Positions 38,369 to 50,600 are shown, numbered from the stretch's first letter. The stretch is DNA of 64,000 nucleotides from Clarkia xantiana subsp. parviflora (GCA_036873135.1 JAPTYO010000059.1:13323066-13387065), one strand, 5' to 3'. Program-made: numbers and translations. The notes: generated by a model not told the origin, from the sequence alone.

Positions 38369-38605
38369 CATGCAAACCTCAATCGTCCATTGTGTGTATA
38401 GATAGAGACGACAACTGGGTTCCGTGCTCAACTTGGAATCTCAATCTTTTTCTTAAATTAAAACCCTGATTTTTAATTTCGTTCATCATTTGATTTTTCT
38501 AGATTCCTCTGCATGCATGTCGTCGTCGTCGTCGTCATATCTGTCTCTCTCAATATTGTTCCCTTAATTGTATTGAATCTCTTCATCAAGTGAAGCAAGC
38601 AAACC
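37174..38605. other. Intergenic upstream region of the second aminotransferase gene
   Basis: 37440-37735 has 'gaaccggt'-rich repeat sequence; 38340-38368 is a (GATA)n tract; 38518-38535 is a (GTC)n tract in the probable 5' leader about 70 bases before the start codon. No other gene. Confidence 0.45.
38340..38368. repeat. (GATA)n microsatellite
   Basis: About seven GATA units roughly 240 bases upstream of the second aminotransferase start codon. Confidence 0.9.
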
Positions 38606-41600
38606 ATGATTTCAAGGTTTTTCGGCGTTGGTAAAACGTTACAGTCTTTAAGGAACAGCGGCGGCGGCTGTCTGTCGACTAAGACCAGACAACATCTGCA
38701 GGTTTGTTTCGCCTCTTTGGTCTGTTTCTTCAATCTTGATGCATGAGATTCTTTATCTCATTTTTGGTAAATTGAATCTAAGAAATAGGAAGATATAATG
38801 AGAAATTAGCGTGCCAACGGGTCACGGGTACCTGTCGACCCGCGGGTAGCCAACCCGATTTCTACCCGTTGGACAGGTCCGAGTTCGGGTTTGTGGAGCC
38901 CCGCCGACCCGCCCGTGCATGTATTAAACAAATATACATAACATATGTATATGTTATATAAAATTATATGTGTAATACTCAAAATAAAAAAGTTTTAATA
39001 AGTTTGGTGATTTATATTTTGATTTTGAGTTAATTTTGTAATTTGTGATTCAAATTCGGATACGATGATCATAAAATTTAGAATTTAGAGCTTGTAATAA
39101 TAAATAATGTACTATGTTGAGCGACACACAGATCGACCCGTCCCGATAAATGTATGAGACGGGCTCAGGTCGGCTATCTCGACCCGCCGGGCGCGTCTGG
39201 GATTGACGACACCCACCCCGTAGACTCTCTTATAAGAAATGGCTATTTCGCGTAAGGGTGGAATCGAAAATCCGATTACAAATCTTATTTTTTACAATAA
39301 TTCCAAATTCTTATTTTGTTTGTATTCTTGTAAATAAAGTGTCTTAAAGATTCTTGAAACTTGGTTTTGGAAAATTCTAAACTTTGTGTATTAATCTCGA
39401 TCATTTCCCAGAAATATATATAATTGTGTAATGAAATTGATACGTGCATCCAAGTTTTGTTTTGTTTTCAGAGTGAAGCTGCGTACACATCTCAGGCTGC
39501 TGCGGCTCTACAGAAGGCATGTGAGACGTCTGTTTCCAGGTTCGACACATGTTAAAAAAAAGTTTAAAAATAAAAATGAATTGTATTAGTAGTGTCGATC
39601 ATAAACACATCTCGCTACATAACGAAATAATTTATTGCAGCCATTTAGATGAAGATGAATATGCTGACGTGGATTGGGACAACCTGGGATTTGGTCTTAT
39701 GCCAACCGATTACATGTACACTATGAAGTGCCGCGGTGTCGACGAACGGTATGAACAGGGCAAGATAAGTCGCTACGGCAACATTGAGCTCAGCCCTTCT
39801 GCCGGAGTCTTAAATTACGGCCAGGTATATATATATTGTTCATCTCGAATATCGACTAATCGCGCAACATCAAGCAATGTGTTGTCGGTTCTGTAAAAGT
39901 ATGTATAAAAGTGTGCTGAATGTTTTCACCCACAAATTCGAACTTATAAAACAACTGGTTTAGACATAAGTTTTATTCTTAACGGTTTTAATGATCATGT
40001 ATGATTTGGTTTAGTTTAATCTATATACAGGGACTCTTTGAAGGTCTAAAAGCATACCGGAAACAAACCGGACAACTTTTACTGTTCCGACCACAAGAGA
40101 ATGCTCTTCGTATGCGGTTTGGAGCAGAAAGAATGTGCATGCCTGCCCCATCGGTCGATCAATTTGTCGATGCTGTGAAACAAATCGTGGTTGCTAACAG
40201 ACGCTGGGTAATAATTCATACTTACACATTCACCTATCAATTTAAAATTTTAGGACCATAGTCAGATGTACCGTCTAAACTTAACATGATATCGGAGCGC
40301 ACATATTCGATTTAATTAAAAAAGTGTTCAAGTATAAGAATGTGTTGATATCTTCACCCACAAGTTCAGACTTATAGGATAATTGGGTAAGGCACACGTA
40401 TTATTATTAACATGGTATCAGAACGCACCGATTCTAATATCTAAATTTAGTATATTCATGGATTTAGGTTCCTCCTCCTGGAAAAGGGGCACTTTACATT
40501 AGACCATTGCTAATAGGGAATGGCCCAATTCTGGGTTTGGCTCCTTCCCCTGAATACACCTTCCTCATATATGCATCTCCCGTCAGAAACTATTTCAAGG
40601 TAAACTCACTCTTCATACTAATTTGTATATGAATTTTACCATCATAGTTAAGTAAATGTTCGAGCTATACGATTAAATAACAACTAGAAAATCAAAACAT
40701 TCAAAAACACAGGAAGGTTCTGCGCCCTTGAATTTGTATGTTGATGACGAGTTTCATCGAGCAACACGTGGTGGCACAGGAGGAGTGAAGACTATAAGTA
40801 ACTATGCACCGGTGAGGATTGCAGTAAATCTATGATAGTCTTTGTTAATTCACTGTAATTGATCGGTTTAAGTCGTCCCCTAAATGATGTTATTAATTCT
40901 CTGAAGGTTCTGAAAGCAATTACAAGGGCTAAAAGCAATGGATTCTCTGATGTCCTCTACCTCGACTCGGTTAGCAAGAAGAATGTAGAGGAAGTGTCAT
41001 CTTGCAATATCTTCATACGCAAGGTACCAATGAAGGAAACAAAATCTATATGAAAAGAACAGACAATGAAAATTTTGTTTTAATGTTACTTGTAGGGTAA
41101 GTTACTGTCAACACCTGCTACAAATGGAACCATACTTCCTGGAATCACTAGGAAAAGCGTCATAGACATCGCTCGTGATATGGGTTACACGGTACTATTG
41201 CAATTGCTTATATGTTGTCGTGTGTCCGTGCTAAAACCAAACGTTGAGATATTAAGTGACGACCGAGTTAATAATATGCTCTAACATATGATAACTAATA
41301 CTGATCGGTTAGGTTGAGGAACGAGTTATTCCTGTGGATGAAGTAATTGATGCAGACGAAGTTTTCTGCACGGGAACTGCAGTCGTGGTTGCATCTGTCG
41401 GAAGCATCACTTACAAAGATACGAGGTATATATATGCATAAAAAGTGCAGAGATTCATGTAATATCGGCCTCTCTAGCTAGTTTTGATGATAAGTAATAG
41501 AATTCAGAACCTAAAAACATTCTCAACTATATGTCATGTTGTTAATTGTTGCCCAAAATTTAAACTATTGATATTCGGACTATCAATTTGGTTTATTTCC

Positions 41601-41763
41601 ACTTTTTTCGACTGATTTTGACATAATATTTGATGAAAAACTTTGTAGGGTTGAGTTCAGAGAAGATGCTCAGGGTTTGTGTAGGAAGCTATACAATACC
41701 CTTGTGGGGATCCAAATGGGTGTAGTTGAAGATAAGCGTGGATGGATTATGGAGATAGAATGA
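38606..41763 (+). CDS. Branched-chain amino-acid aminotransferase, downstream copy, mitochondrial-type (398 aa)
   Basis: Same reaction as its neighbour at 33630. Ten exons: 38606-38701, 39472-39539, 39641-39824, 40031-40207, 40468-40599, 40713-40811, 40907-41023, 41096-41191, 41313-41425, 41649-41763. Exons 1-2 encode [20 protein letters not shown] and a following Ser/Ala/Lys-rich segment with no acidic residue in the first 32, a typical mitochondrial presequence. The domain begins near [20 protein letters not shown]. The PLP lysine is K245 in GGVKTISNY; the conserved ILPGITRK is intact. It ends GWIMEIE. The exon structure from exon 3 on equals the upstream copy; protein identity is high and even the exon-intron junction positions match. 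Introns hold repeats: a TIR element in intron 1 and small LTR copies in introns 3 and 4. Confidence 0.94.
38815..39225. mobile_element. Diverged 'gacccgc' TIR element in aminotransferase intron 1
   Basis: Left end 'gtgccaacgggtcacgggta' with 'cgacccgcgggtag', AT-rich middle, right end 'cgacccgccgggcg' and 'acacccaccccg'. Same architecture as 21951-22568, more decayed. It separates the presequence exons. Confidence 0.5.
39893..39990 (+). repeat. Solo-LTR-like copy of the small LTR family, aminotransferase intron 3
   Basis: gtataaaagtgtgctgaatg, ttttcacccacaaattcgaa, cttataaaacaactggttta, then gttttattcttaac. Plus orientation. Confidence 0.65.
40328..40440 (+). repeat. Small LTR-family copy with intact-looking primer site, aminotransferase intron 4
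   Basis: gtataagaatgtgttgatat, cttcacccacaagttcagac, ..., attattattaaca followed at once by tggtatcagaacgcac, a near match to the tRNA-Met primer site. A second primer-like remnant (acatgatatcggagcgcaca) lies 130 bases upstream. Confidence 0.65.
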
Positions 41764-42788
41764 ATTTGGGGATACCATTTCTATTCTTATTATATACCAT
41801 GATCCAATACATTTCTTTAAAATATGTCTCAAGATTGGATATACATAGATATGCCTGTTAAGTATTGAGTGTTTGTAACTAGTTAATAACCTCAACTATC
41901 CAACTCCAAACTTCATTCAAGTATATAACTTCCAATGAGACTTTGAAGTTTATTCTACAATCTAATGAGAAATTAAAAATATATATTAAATCAATATGAA
42001 GGCCTCATATTAACAGTTTATACATGAATGGTAGAATTACAACTGAGCAGAAGAACATTCAAAATGAGGTTCTAAAGTTCGAGTCCAAACCTGATTTTTA
42101 AAGGTGTTTAACACGAAACTAATTTTTTAGGTCAAGTCAAGTATGGTGTTTTTTTGTCAATGCTAGGTCGATTCAATCAAAATTGGAGGGTAGTAGGTGA
42201 CTTTATGTGCCTATAATGGTGAGGCGGATTAGCTTTCAAAAGAAAGTATTGATATGATTCAATAGCTAGTGAGAAGAATATGTTTTTGTACGTTGAGATA
42301 CTATCATTGGCCTTGATGGGTTGGTGTTTCTTTTTGAAGGATGATCGATCATGTACGAGCTACAAATAACATTTTATTTTTGAGATTTTCCAATTTAAAA
42401 CATGTCTATTTCACAAAGTTGAATTCATAGATGGATGCAAGGGATCTCTCTTCATAGATGGAGGGAATGGATGTCAAATTCTCCTCTCTAATAATGCTTG
42501 AAATAACCAACACCGGATCTCTCCCTCGACTTCCATGTGGAAACATTCATCCATTTAAGTATATATATGTCGATTATCTTATATGGTTGAGGCAGAGTGA
42601 CTTCTTGTATAGTGTATCATGTCTGTAAACTTATTTTAGTTGATCTTATTTTTGTATGATAAAAGGAAGAGAGAGTTCCATCATTTCTCAAATTGTAACA
42701 TAATTACGCTCATCATCCACCATTGTTGACACTGCAACTAGATTGCTAGAAATTTTAAAGTTATTAGGATGAAACCAACTTACAGTAA
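41764..42788. other. Intergenic, no gene seen
   Basis: 3' UTR of the second aminotransferase, then AT-rich unique-looking sequence without coding or element signatures. Confidence 0.4.
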
Positions 42789-44640
42789 AGAATGGACGTT
42801 TATCTTCACCATAGTGTTGATATTGAAAAAGAGGATAATGACGCTTTTGTCACTAACACGCTCCATCCTTGCGAGTAGGAGCCACACTCCATCCTTGCGA
42901 GTAGGAGCCACACTCCTTCGGTATAAAACGGTGTCGTCTTCAATAAATCTGAAATCAGTATGCGTATGGTGCTACTATATATTGGATGGAAGAAACTACA
43001 TATTTTCTTATGTTCTGTCATTTGTCATCAGTATTGTGAATCTCATTACAACGTTATCAGACGGCATTCTGCATGTGTCAGCTAAATATGACTATAACGT
43101 TGACATCTCAATCATCCATCGTCGCCACCATTTACACACTGCAAAACATGTACAACTCCGGAGCCCGGAGCCTAAAGCCTCATTGTTATCAAACCCAAAA
43201 CATCTCCGGGTAGATTATTCAATCCATAATGGAAGATTGGGAGAATAATTTATCATATCCGGGAGACTAGGGAGATATAGATCGACTGAGACTATACTAT
43301 ATATGACCTTGTTAGCTTGTTCACTACCCATTTTTTATTGAAAAGAATGTGAAGTTTGTGACATGCCTTATTTATTTTGCTCCTAAAAAATGTCTCGAAT
43401 GTAAATTCTCACCCCTTAACATTGGATTTGCAAATCGATGAAGCTTGTGACATGACTTTTTCTTTTGCTTGTAATAATTGTGTGTGTGTTTTTTTTTTTT
43501 TTTGTGATAACATTCAATTTGCACTTCTATGAAAACAAATAATAGACTAGTTTTTTTTATTGGAGACAACGAGCAATTTTGAGTTAAATGTTTCACCAAA
43601 TGTGAGATGAACAAGCAATATAATTGCTTGTAATAATTGTGTGTTTTTTTTTTTTTTGTGATAACATTCAATTTGCACTTCTATGAAAACAAATAATAGA
43701 CTAGTTTTTTTTTATTGGAGACAACGAGCAATTTTGAGTTAAATGTTTCACCAAATGTGAGATGAACAAGCAATATACCAAATGCCCTTAAAATACAAAG
43801 ACGATCAAGAAGAAAGCCAACTCGAAGAAGAAGAGTTTGAGAATGGACGTTTATCTTCACCATGGTGTTGATATTGAAAAAGAGGATGACGACGTTTTCT
43901 TTATTAACACATTTCATCCTTCAAGCGAGTAAGAGCCACACTCCTTTGGTATAGAATAGTGTTGTGTTCACTAAATCTTAAACTACAGATTTTCTTATGT
44001 AATGTCATTAATATTGTGAATCTCGTGACAATGTTATCAAACAGCATCCTACTTATGTCGGATAAATCTGGCTAGTATAATGATGACGTCTCAATCATTC
44101 ATTGTGGCCACCATTAACACACTACGAACCTCACAACTCCGAAGCCGAAAGTATCATTGTTATCAGATCCAAAACATCTCTGAGAAGATTATTCAATCCA
44201 TAATGAAGATTGGGAGATAATCATTTATCATCTCCGGGAGATTGGAAGATGTAGATCAACTGAGATTATATTATATTATATTTGACCCTGTTAGCTTATT
44301 CATGACCCGTCTTTTTGTTGTTGACAGGTATGTGAAGTTTGTGACATGTCTTATTTATTTTTCTTGTAAAAAATGTTTCACGGCTGTAAATTCCCACCCC
44401 TTAACATAGGATTTGCAAATCGATGAAGATTGTGACGTGACTTTCTTTTGCTGGTAAAAAATGTGTAAATTCTTTCTTTTTCTTGTGATAACATTCGATT
44501 TGCAATTCTGTGAAAGCAAATAATAGACTATTTTTTTTATTGTAGACAATGAGCGATTTTGAGAAAAATGTTGCGTCATCACACGTGAGAGAATTTCACA
44601 TCGCCTGTGCAAATACTGTGTAACTCAGTCGCTAAAAAGA
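42789..44640. repeat. Large imperfect direct duplication, about 1.05 kb period
   Basis: The unit at 42789-43500 reappears at 43842-44480: both start gaatggacgtttatcttcac and contain 'gttgatattgaaaaagagga', 'gagccacactcct', 'tctccgggaga' and 'tgttagctt'. Inside it a 155-base piece (gtgataacattcaatttgca ... gagatgaacaagcaatat) occurs at about 43503 and 43658 and partly at 44485. A 159-codon frame (42769-43248) exists in the first copy only and matches nothing I know; the corresponding second copy is closed. Possibly LTRs of a decayed element, since bounds were not resolved. Confidence 0.6.
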
Positions 44641-45182
44641 AATATGAGGTAAATAAGCAGTAGACCGAATATGCCTATAATACAAAGGCGATCAACAAGA
44701 AAGCCAACTCGAAGAACAAGAAGGATTCGAGAAACAAAAAAATTAGGCTCGCTAATGTTGGACAATTGGGCTTAACAGTGACCCAATAGTCGTAGTAAAT
44801 GGCATTTGGGCATCACATAAATTGTGAATAGTAATTTAAGTACCTCGCGCAGGTTCGGTATCGCTAAATAGGAAGTTAATTGTTGCATAATTATGTAAAT
44901 TGGAATTACATATTCTAATTGTACTCAGATACATTGCATATCGTGATTGGTGCAAGTGTATACTTTATACATGCATAGTATATTTTACGTATTTATAGAC
45001 ATATAATCCTGCCATAATAAATGGTTATTTTATTTTATATTATATGAATATATATATATATATATATATATGTTTAATACCTAAATCTATTGCCGTGAGT
45101 AACCAGATTTAGAAACATGTCAATCCCCTTCATCTATCCTTGAAAGTCCTTTGGATTCTTCTCCTCTATATTATATATATTG
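44641..45182. other. Intergenic, AT-rich
   Basis: Short (AT)n at 45050-45071. No gene or element ends except the 9-bp target duplication at 45174-45182. Confidence 0.4.
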
Positions 45183-46001
45183 GGGTCAATAACCTGGGAG
45201 AGGTCTGAAGATTGGACCATTGTGAATTTGAGAGGTTTGAAGATTGAAATGGTGATAACTGAGGTCTGAAGTTTGGACTTTAAGACTTTTAGGTTTTCCG
45301 TCCAAATTTTCTGTCAAATTTAACAGAACCACGTGAAATGTCAGATTTACCCATTGACAATATTTTAAACAAATTAAAATTTAATTAATGAAACATGAAA
45401 TGACAAAAATACCCCTTTCACTAATCAAAACATAACCCAACTCCGGCCACCACCACGGCTCCCGCCGGCCACCACTCACAGGCCGGCGACCCCACCCAAC
45501 TCCGACGACCGCCACCACGGCCCCGATTGGGCCCAAATCGAAGTCATCGGCCCCAATTGGACCCACATCGGAGCAACAGAGCTCCGATCGGAGCTTTGTG
45601 GCTCCGATGTGGGCCCAGTCGGAGCCGCAGTTGTGGTTGCTGGAGTTGGGTGGTGGTCGCCGGAGTTGGGTGGCGGTCGCCGGAGTTGGGTGGTGGTCGT
45701 CAGAGCCGGGTGGTGGTCACCGGAGTTGGGTGGCGGTCGCCGGAGCTGAGTGGTGGTCGCCGGAGTTGGTGGTGGCATTAAGGGCATTTTCGTCTTTTCA
45801 TTCAAGTATGTGAGGTGAAAGAATGACATTTTTGGAATTTAATTTTATTTCTGGTCACATGACCATTTAACGGAAAAAAAATAACGGAGACCTCTATTAT
45901 CTTCAAGTCGAAACTTCAGACCTTTATTATCACAAATTCAAACTTCAGACCTCTCAAATTCACATGGCCCAAACTTGAGATATCTCCCGGGTTATTGACC
46001 C
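45183..46001. mobile_element. MULE-like non-autonomous element with minisatellite core, 819 bp
   Basis: Ends GGGTCAATAACC and its exact inverse, continuing as about 100-base diverged inverted repeats built on 'gaggtctgaag' units. Perfect 9-bp target duplication TATATATTG (45174-45182, 46002-46010), diagnostic for Mutator-type insertion. The core (45420-45775) is GC-rich with 'ccggagttgggtggtggtcg' tandem units and inverted relatives on its left side. Frames on both strands there reflect repeat periodicity. The relative at 59126-59844 has the same plan. Confidence 0.85.
45640..45775. repeat. Minisatellite, about six units of about 21 bases
   Basis: Units of the form gccggagttgggtggcggtc with single-base changes, inside the MULE-like element. 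Confidence 0.8.
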
Positions 46002-46010
46002 TATATATTG

Positions 46011-47543
46011 TCGTTGCTTTCCTTGAAAAAAAAAAAACTCAACGTAATGTTCCAAAAATTCATGCTCTACCAAACACATACATATTAGAGGAGTGTGGAA
46101 GATCCATTGGTTACAGGGACCATATACGAAGGAGAGCAACACCATATACGAAGGAGAGCTTCCATCGATCTCGGGTCCGGTCGAGGTTGAAGCAGATCGA
46201 GTTGTTCATGACAATGGCTCTTCCTCAAAACGCCTTCACAACGAAATCGAGGCTTCCCAGTTATTTGCTTGTTGACAATATCATCGTGGTTTTGTTTCCT
46301 ACTTTCACCGAGCAACTCAGAGCAGTATCGGTCTCATTAACGGTTCTATTCAAAATTTCGTAGCGTTCTTTACTTGATCAAAATTTTGGTCTAATATTAT
46401 TATTTGAGTTCAGGTATTGGTTCGGTTCGGTTCGGTAGAACGAATTGTATGCACGATTCGTGTCAACTACACTGTTGTATCCTAGGAGGTGATCGTCCAT
46501 TGCTAAACCTCGTTGCATAATCCGAGGGTGAGGTGGGGCGAAATTGCCTCCGCACGTGCCTCAGTTAAAAATTCGTATTTCCCATTCGATCTACGGATCG
46601 CAATTTCGATATTCATACACGTACAGATTACTTGTTAATTATATGTTAATTATCGAATAATAATTAATTGGACTTATGTTCTACATATTTCAGAATGACT
46701 GTTTTACCCCTGTATCGACCAGCTAAAACCAGCTGATTTTGGATGGTTTGAATATATAAGTGATTTGGAACTAACTCGGGAGTATAATTTGAGATTTGGA
46801 ACAAAGGTGGTTTTTTAATAAGCGGGTGATTTCGAACTAATGATGTGAAATTGTGGTTGGATATTAGTCTTCCTTGTAGAGACATGACATGCAATATTTT
46901 TCAATTTTTTTAAACATTGCAATATTTTTCATCATCTTCCCAATTGAAAAGTAATGTCCCATAAGCGTCGATCAATACGAGCCGCGAATAATGATCACGA
47001 ACAGGGTATACGAACTAACTCTTGACCAAAACGAATTTGGAATTACGAGCAAACATTAGCCATGAGTATATAACAAAACTTCAACATTCATGATTAGCAA
47101 ACATCATAAAACTCACCTAAAAATTCTCTTAAAACATTAATGGAAGGCACTTCTTACAAATTAATTTTCAATTTTCTAGAGACTATTAGTGTAATAAATG
47201 GAGAAAAATCTATATTAATTGTTACCCGTTACTATAAATCTTTATTATGAACACTAGTGTAAATCAGCTAACACATTTTGTTGTTACCCCAACTTTAAAA
47301 AAAAAAAAAATAGAATGAGTTATTAGTCAATCTAACAAACCACCCATATAATCTCTATACTCTCTAGATTCACGGATCTATTCAATTTTGCACACACGAA
47401 AAGACAGGATCTAGACTTCTGAATGCATTAGTTTAGACACACTTCTCTTTACTCTCCTTATATATATATATACACATAAACACCTCTCTCCAAGATATTC
47501 CTATCTATCTTGAATCTTCAACACTTCATTCCTACTCCCATCA
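46011..47543. other. Intergenic and promoter region of the permease gene
   Basis: 46130-46165 has a 22-base direct duplication around accatatacgaaggagagc. A frame at 45995-46363 is not convincing. tatatatatatac at 47459-47471 is a probable TATA box, about 230 bases before the permease start. Confidence 0.45.
47459..47471 (+). promoter_or_regulatory. Probable TATA box of the amino-acid permease gene
   Basis: ttatatatatatacac, with a C/T-rich leader starting some 30 bases later ('cacctctctccaag'), consistent with a 5' UTR of about 200 bases. Confidence 0.5.
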
Positions 47544-47591
47544 ATGCAAACAAATCTCTCTATACCTTGTTTTACTTCTACGCGTTCATAG
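47544..47591 (+). CDS. Upstream open reading frame (15 codons) in the permease 5' leader
   Basis: Starts ATGCAAACAAAT and ends TCATAG, encoding MQTNLSIPCFTSTRS. It is the only upstream ATG between the predicted transcription start and the permease ATG, closing 104 bases before it. Whether it is translated or controls the permease is inference. Confidence 0.4.
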   Translation: MQTNLSIPCFTSTRS

Positions 47592-47695
47592 TAGCCGGAG
47601 AAATTTAAAAAAGAACCCATTTTTAAAAACTCGATCATCTATCCGGTGCAACATTTCCGTTTCACGAATTGCAACTACTCAGATAATTGCCAAAA

Positions 47696-50600
47696 ATGCC
47701 GAACCAAATTTTCAATCAGGATTCAGACGATACTGGCCACGGGTCTCAGTACTTCGACGAGGATGGGCGCGCGAAGAGAACAGGTGAGTTCGTTACACGC
47801 GTGCGTATTGTCTGTTAGGATGCAGGGTGAGCCGGTTGCATGACGATAATCGTAATGTTGTAGGTAACACGTGGACTGCGAGTGCACACATAATAACGGC
47901 GGTGATCGGGTCGGGAGTCCTGTCCCTGGCGTGGGCCGTAGCGCAGCTAGGTTGGATTCTTGGACCCATTGCATTGCTAATGTTTTCAATAGTCACTCTC
48001 TACACTTCCTACCTCTTAGCCTACGCGTACCGCACCGGAGATCCTGACACCGGCAAGCGAAACTATACTTACACCGAAGCTGTCCGTAACATCCTCGGTA
48101 CGTAATTATCGACAATGAACGATACGTACATCTATTTTTTATATCACTCGGTTCTCTCTTGATATGTAGTATAAGAGTTTGCCGAATACCTTTACCTACA
48201 AGTTCAAACCTATAGCACATTTAGTTAAACACACTTCTTATTCTTAACATAGTATCAAAACGCACATGTACTATTCCTGGTAAAGTCTGTTTTGAAAAAA
48301 AAAAAATGTTGCCTCCTATTAAATTGAGGTGGAGCTCATTATCTTTAGGCACAATTGAGGTCAAGATTGAGTTGACTGAGCTGAAAACTCATAATACCGA
48401 CCCACTTGAGGTCTGATCGAGGAGGCCGAACTGAAAATTCATAATATCGACCTCTTTGAGGTCAATGCCTAGGTGGTCGGGAGGATGTTGATATGCAGAA
48501 GTATGTCGACTGCCTTCTTTCATAAGTTCGAGTTTATGAGACAATTAGTTAAAATACACGTCTTATTCTTAATATGTCTAGTTCAAATTGACCTCATTAA
48601 GAAATCAACAACACACGTTGTACACCTATACTAATTTTCTAATTCTTATATGCACCGAGTCAGCTTTCGTAAGGTATATAATTCTATCTATAATTCGTAT
48701 AATTTACATTTTATATATATATTTTTTTAAAAAAAATCATTAACAGGGGGATTCTACTACAAGTTTTGTGGTGTGGTTCAGTATGTTAACCTATTTGGTA
48801 GTGGGATAGGCTACACCATCCCAGCGGCTCAGAGTATGCAGTGAGTTCTTTAATCACTAATTAAATCTTAAATTTCCTTCACTAATATAATTACCGATGA
48901 TTAATTAAGGAATTAATTATTGGATTGTGATGATATAGGGTCATACAGAAGTCTTTTTGCACGCACACAAAGGGTTCGTGCCACGTATACAACATTAATG
49001 TGCATATGATCGCGTTCGGGATATTGGAGATATTACTTTCTCAAATACCCGATTTTCATAAACTATGGTGGCTGTCTAGTGTTGCTGCCGTCATGTCATT
49101 TACCTACGCTACCATCGGGATGCTCCTCGGTCTTATTAAAGTTATTCGTAAGTACTTTGGTCTTATAATTGGTAACTGAACTTTACATGAATGTGCAATT
49201 TATAAGCTGGTACCAGATCGATAATTGGACTTTTGCTAACGATATAAGAAATATAATTTTCAAAATTATGTCCAAAAACATTTAGAGTTATACTATTATT
49301 CTAGATTAATCTCAAAATTTATATATAAAAACGAATATCATTTTCCAATAAAATCTTAGAACGATATATATTATACAAAATATATATGTAAGTTAATAAA
49401 TTAATCCTAACATCCAAAAATAAAATTGCATAATTTTTAAAAATATATGTTTAATAGACTTTAAAATAGTTATCAAATTTAATTTTTTTTTTTTTTTTTT
49501 TTTGTTGCTATTGATCTATTTATATATGATCAGAAAATGGGGGATTCAAGGGGAGTCTTGGTGGTACTAAAGTTGGATTGCACGTCACGCAACAAGGAAA
49601 GTTGTGGAATAGCTTCCAATCCCTTGGCAACATTGCCTTTGCCTATTCATTCTCTATGGTCCTAGTTGAAATTCAGGTACCCGAAAATTCTTCTAATTGA
49701 TTTTGTCCATAAAAATGTATTGCTGACGAAATAATCCGTCGGCAAAATCCTATACATTAAGTATTTTACGACAAAGTAATTACATTGGCGAATGGTCTTT
49801 GCCGACAAATTGTTTTTGTCGGCAAAAATTGTTTACCCACAAAATAAAACAATTTGCAAAAGAATTACAAATTGACGACAAAATGTTTTACCGACAGAAA
49901 TATTATCGGCAAAAATGTATTTTTTTTACCTACTAAAATTTTTGGTTGGATTTCATGCACCAAAATATTTACCGACTGGGTATAGCCGACGGAACTTTCC
50001 TTATAAAAGTTTACTTTTACCAACCAAAATTGTCTTTCCGACAAAATTGACTTTTGTCGATGAAAAGTTTTCGCCGATAATTCATATATCTCCAGTAGTG
50101 TTGCAAGCATTCAACCGCCATCAAATTCCGAAATTCCAGAATACGGTTATCACGTGTCATATAATTTATTCGGTATTTATGATAACAGGATACAGTGAAA
50201 TCTCCGCCATCAGAAGCAAAAACGATGAAAAAGGCGATGAATGTGAGTATCGTAGTGACAACCATATTCTACATGATGTGCGGGTGCTTCGGCTACGGCG
50301 CCTTTGGGGAATCGGCGCCCGGAAACCTCCTAGCCGGTTTCGGGAGCTTCAATCCGTACTGGGTAGTCGACGTAGCCAACCTCGCCATCGTGATCCACCT
50401 CATCGGTGCCTACCAAGTTTTCAGCCAGCCCCTCTACTCCTTTGTAGAACTAAAAACCACCCAAATGTTTCCCAATTCCAAATTTGTGTCCAAGAACTTC
50501 AAGATCCCCATCCCATTCACCAAACCCTATAACCTAAACTTTTTTAGTCTTTTCGCGAGGACCTCCTATGTCGTGATCGCCACGATCATCTCGATGAAGC

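Noticed and set aside
42769..43248. 159-codon open frame as a possible gene
   Set aside because: The duplicated copy 1 kb downstream is not open, no family is recognisable, and codon content is unremarkable.
45476..45829. 117- and 84-codon frames rich in Pro/Gly/Arg
   Set aside because: Minisatellite periodicity in the core of a MULE-like element; both strands are equally open.
45995..46363. 122-codon frame downstream of the MULE-like element
   Set aside because: It starts inside the element's inverted end and matches no family; an internal 22-base duplication suggests non-coding sequence.
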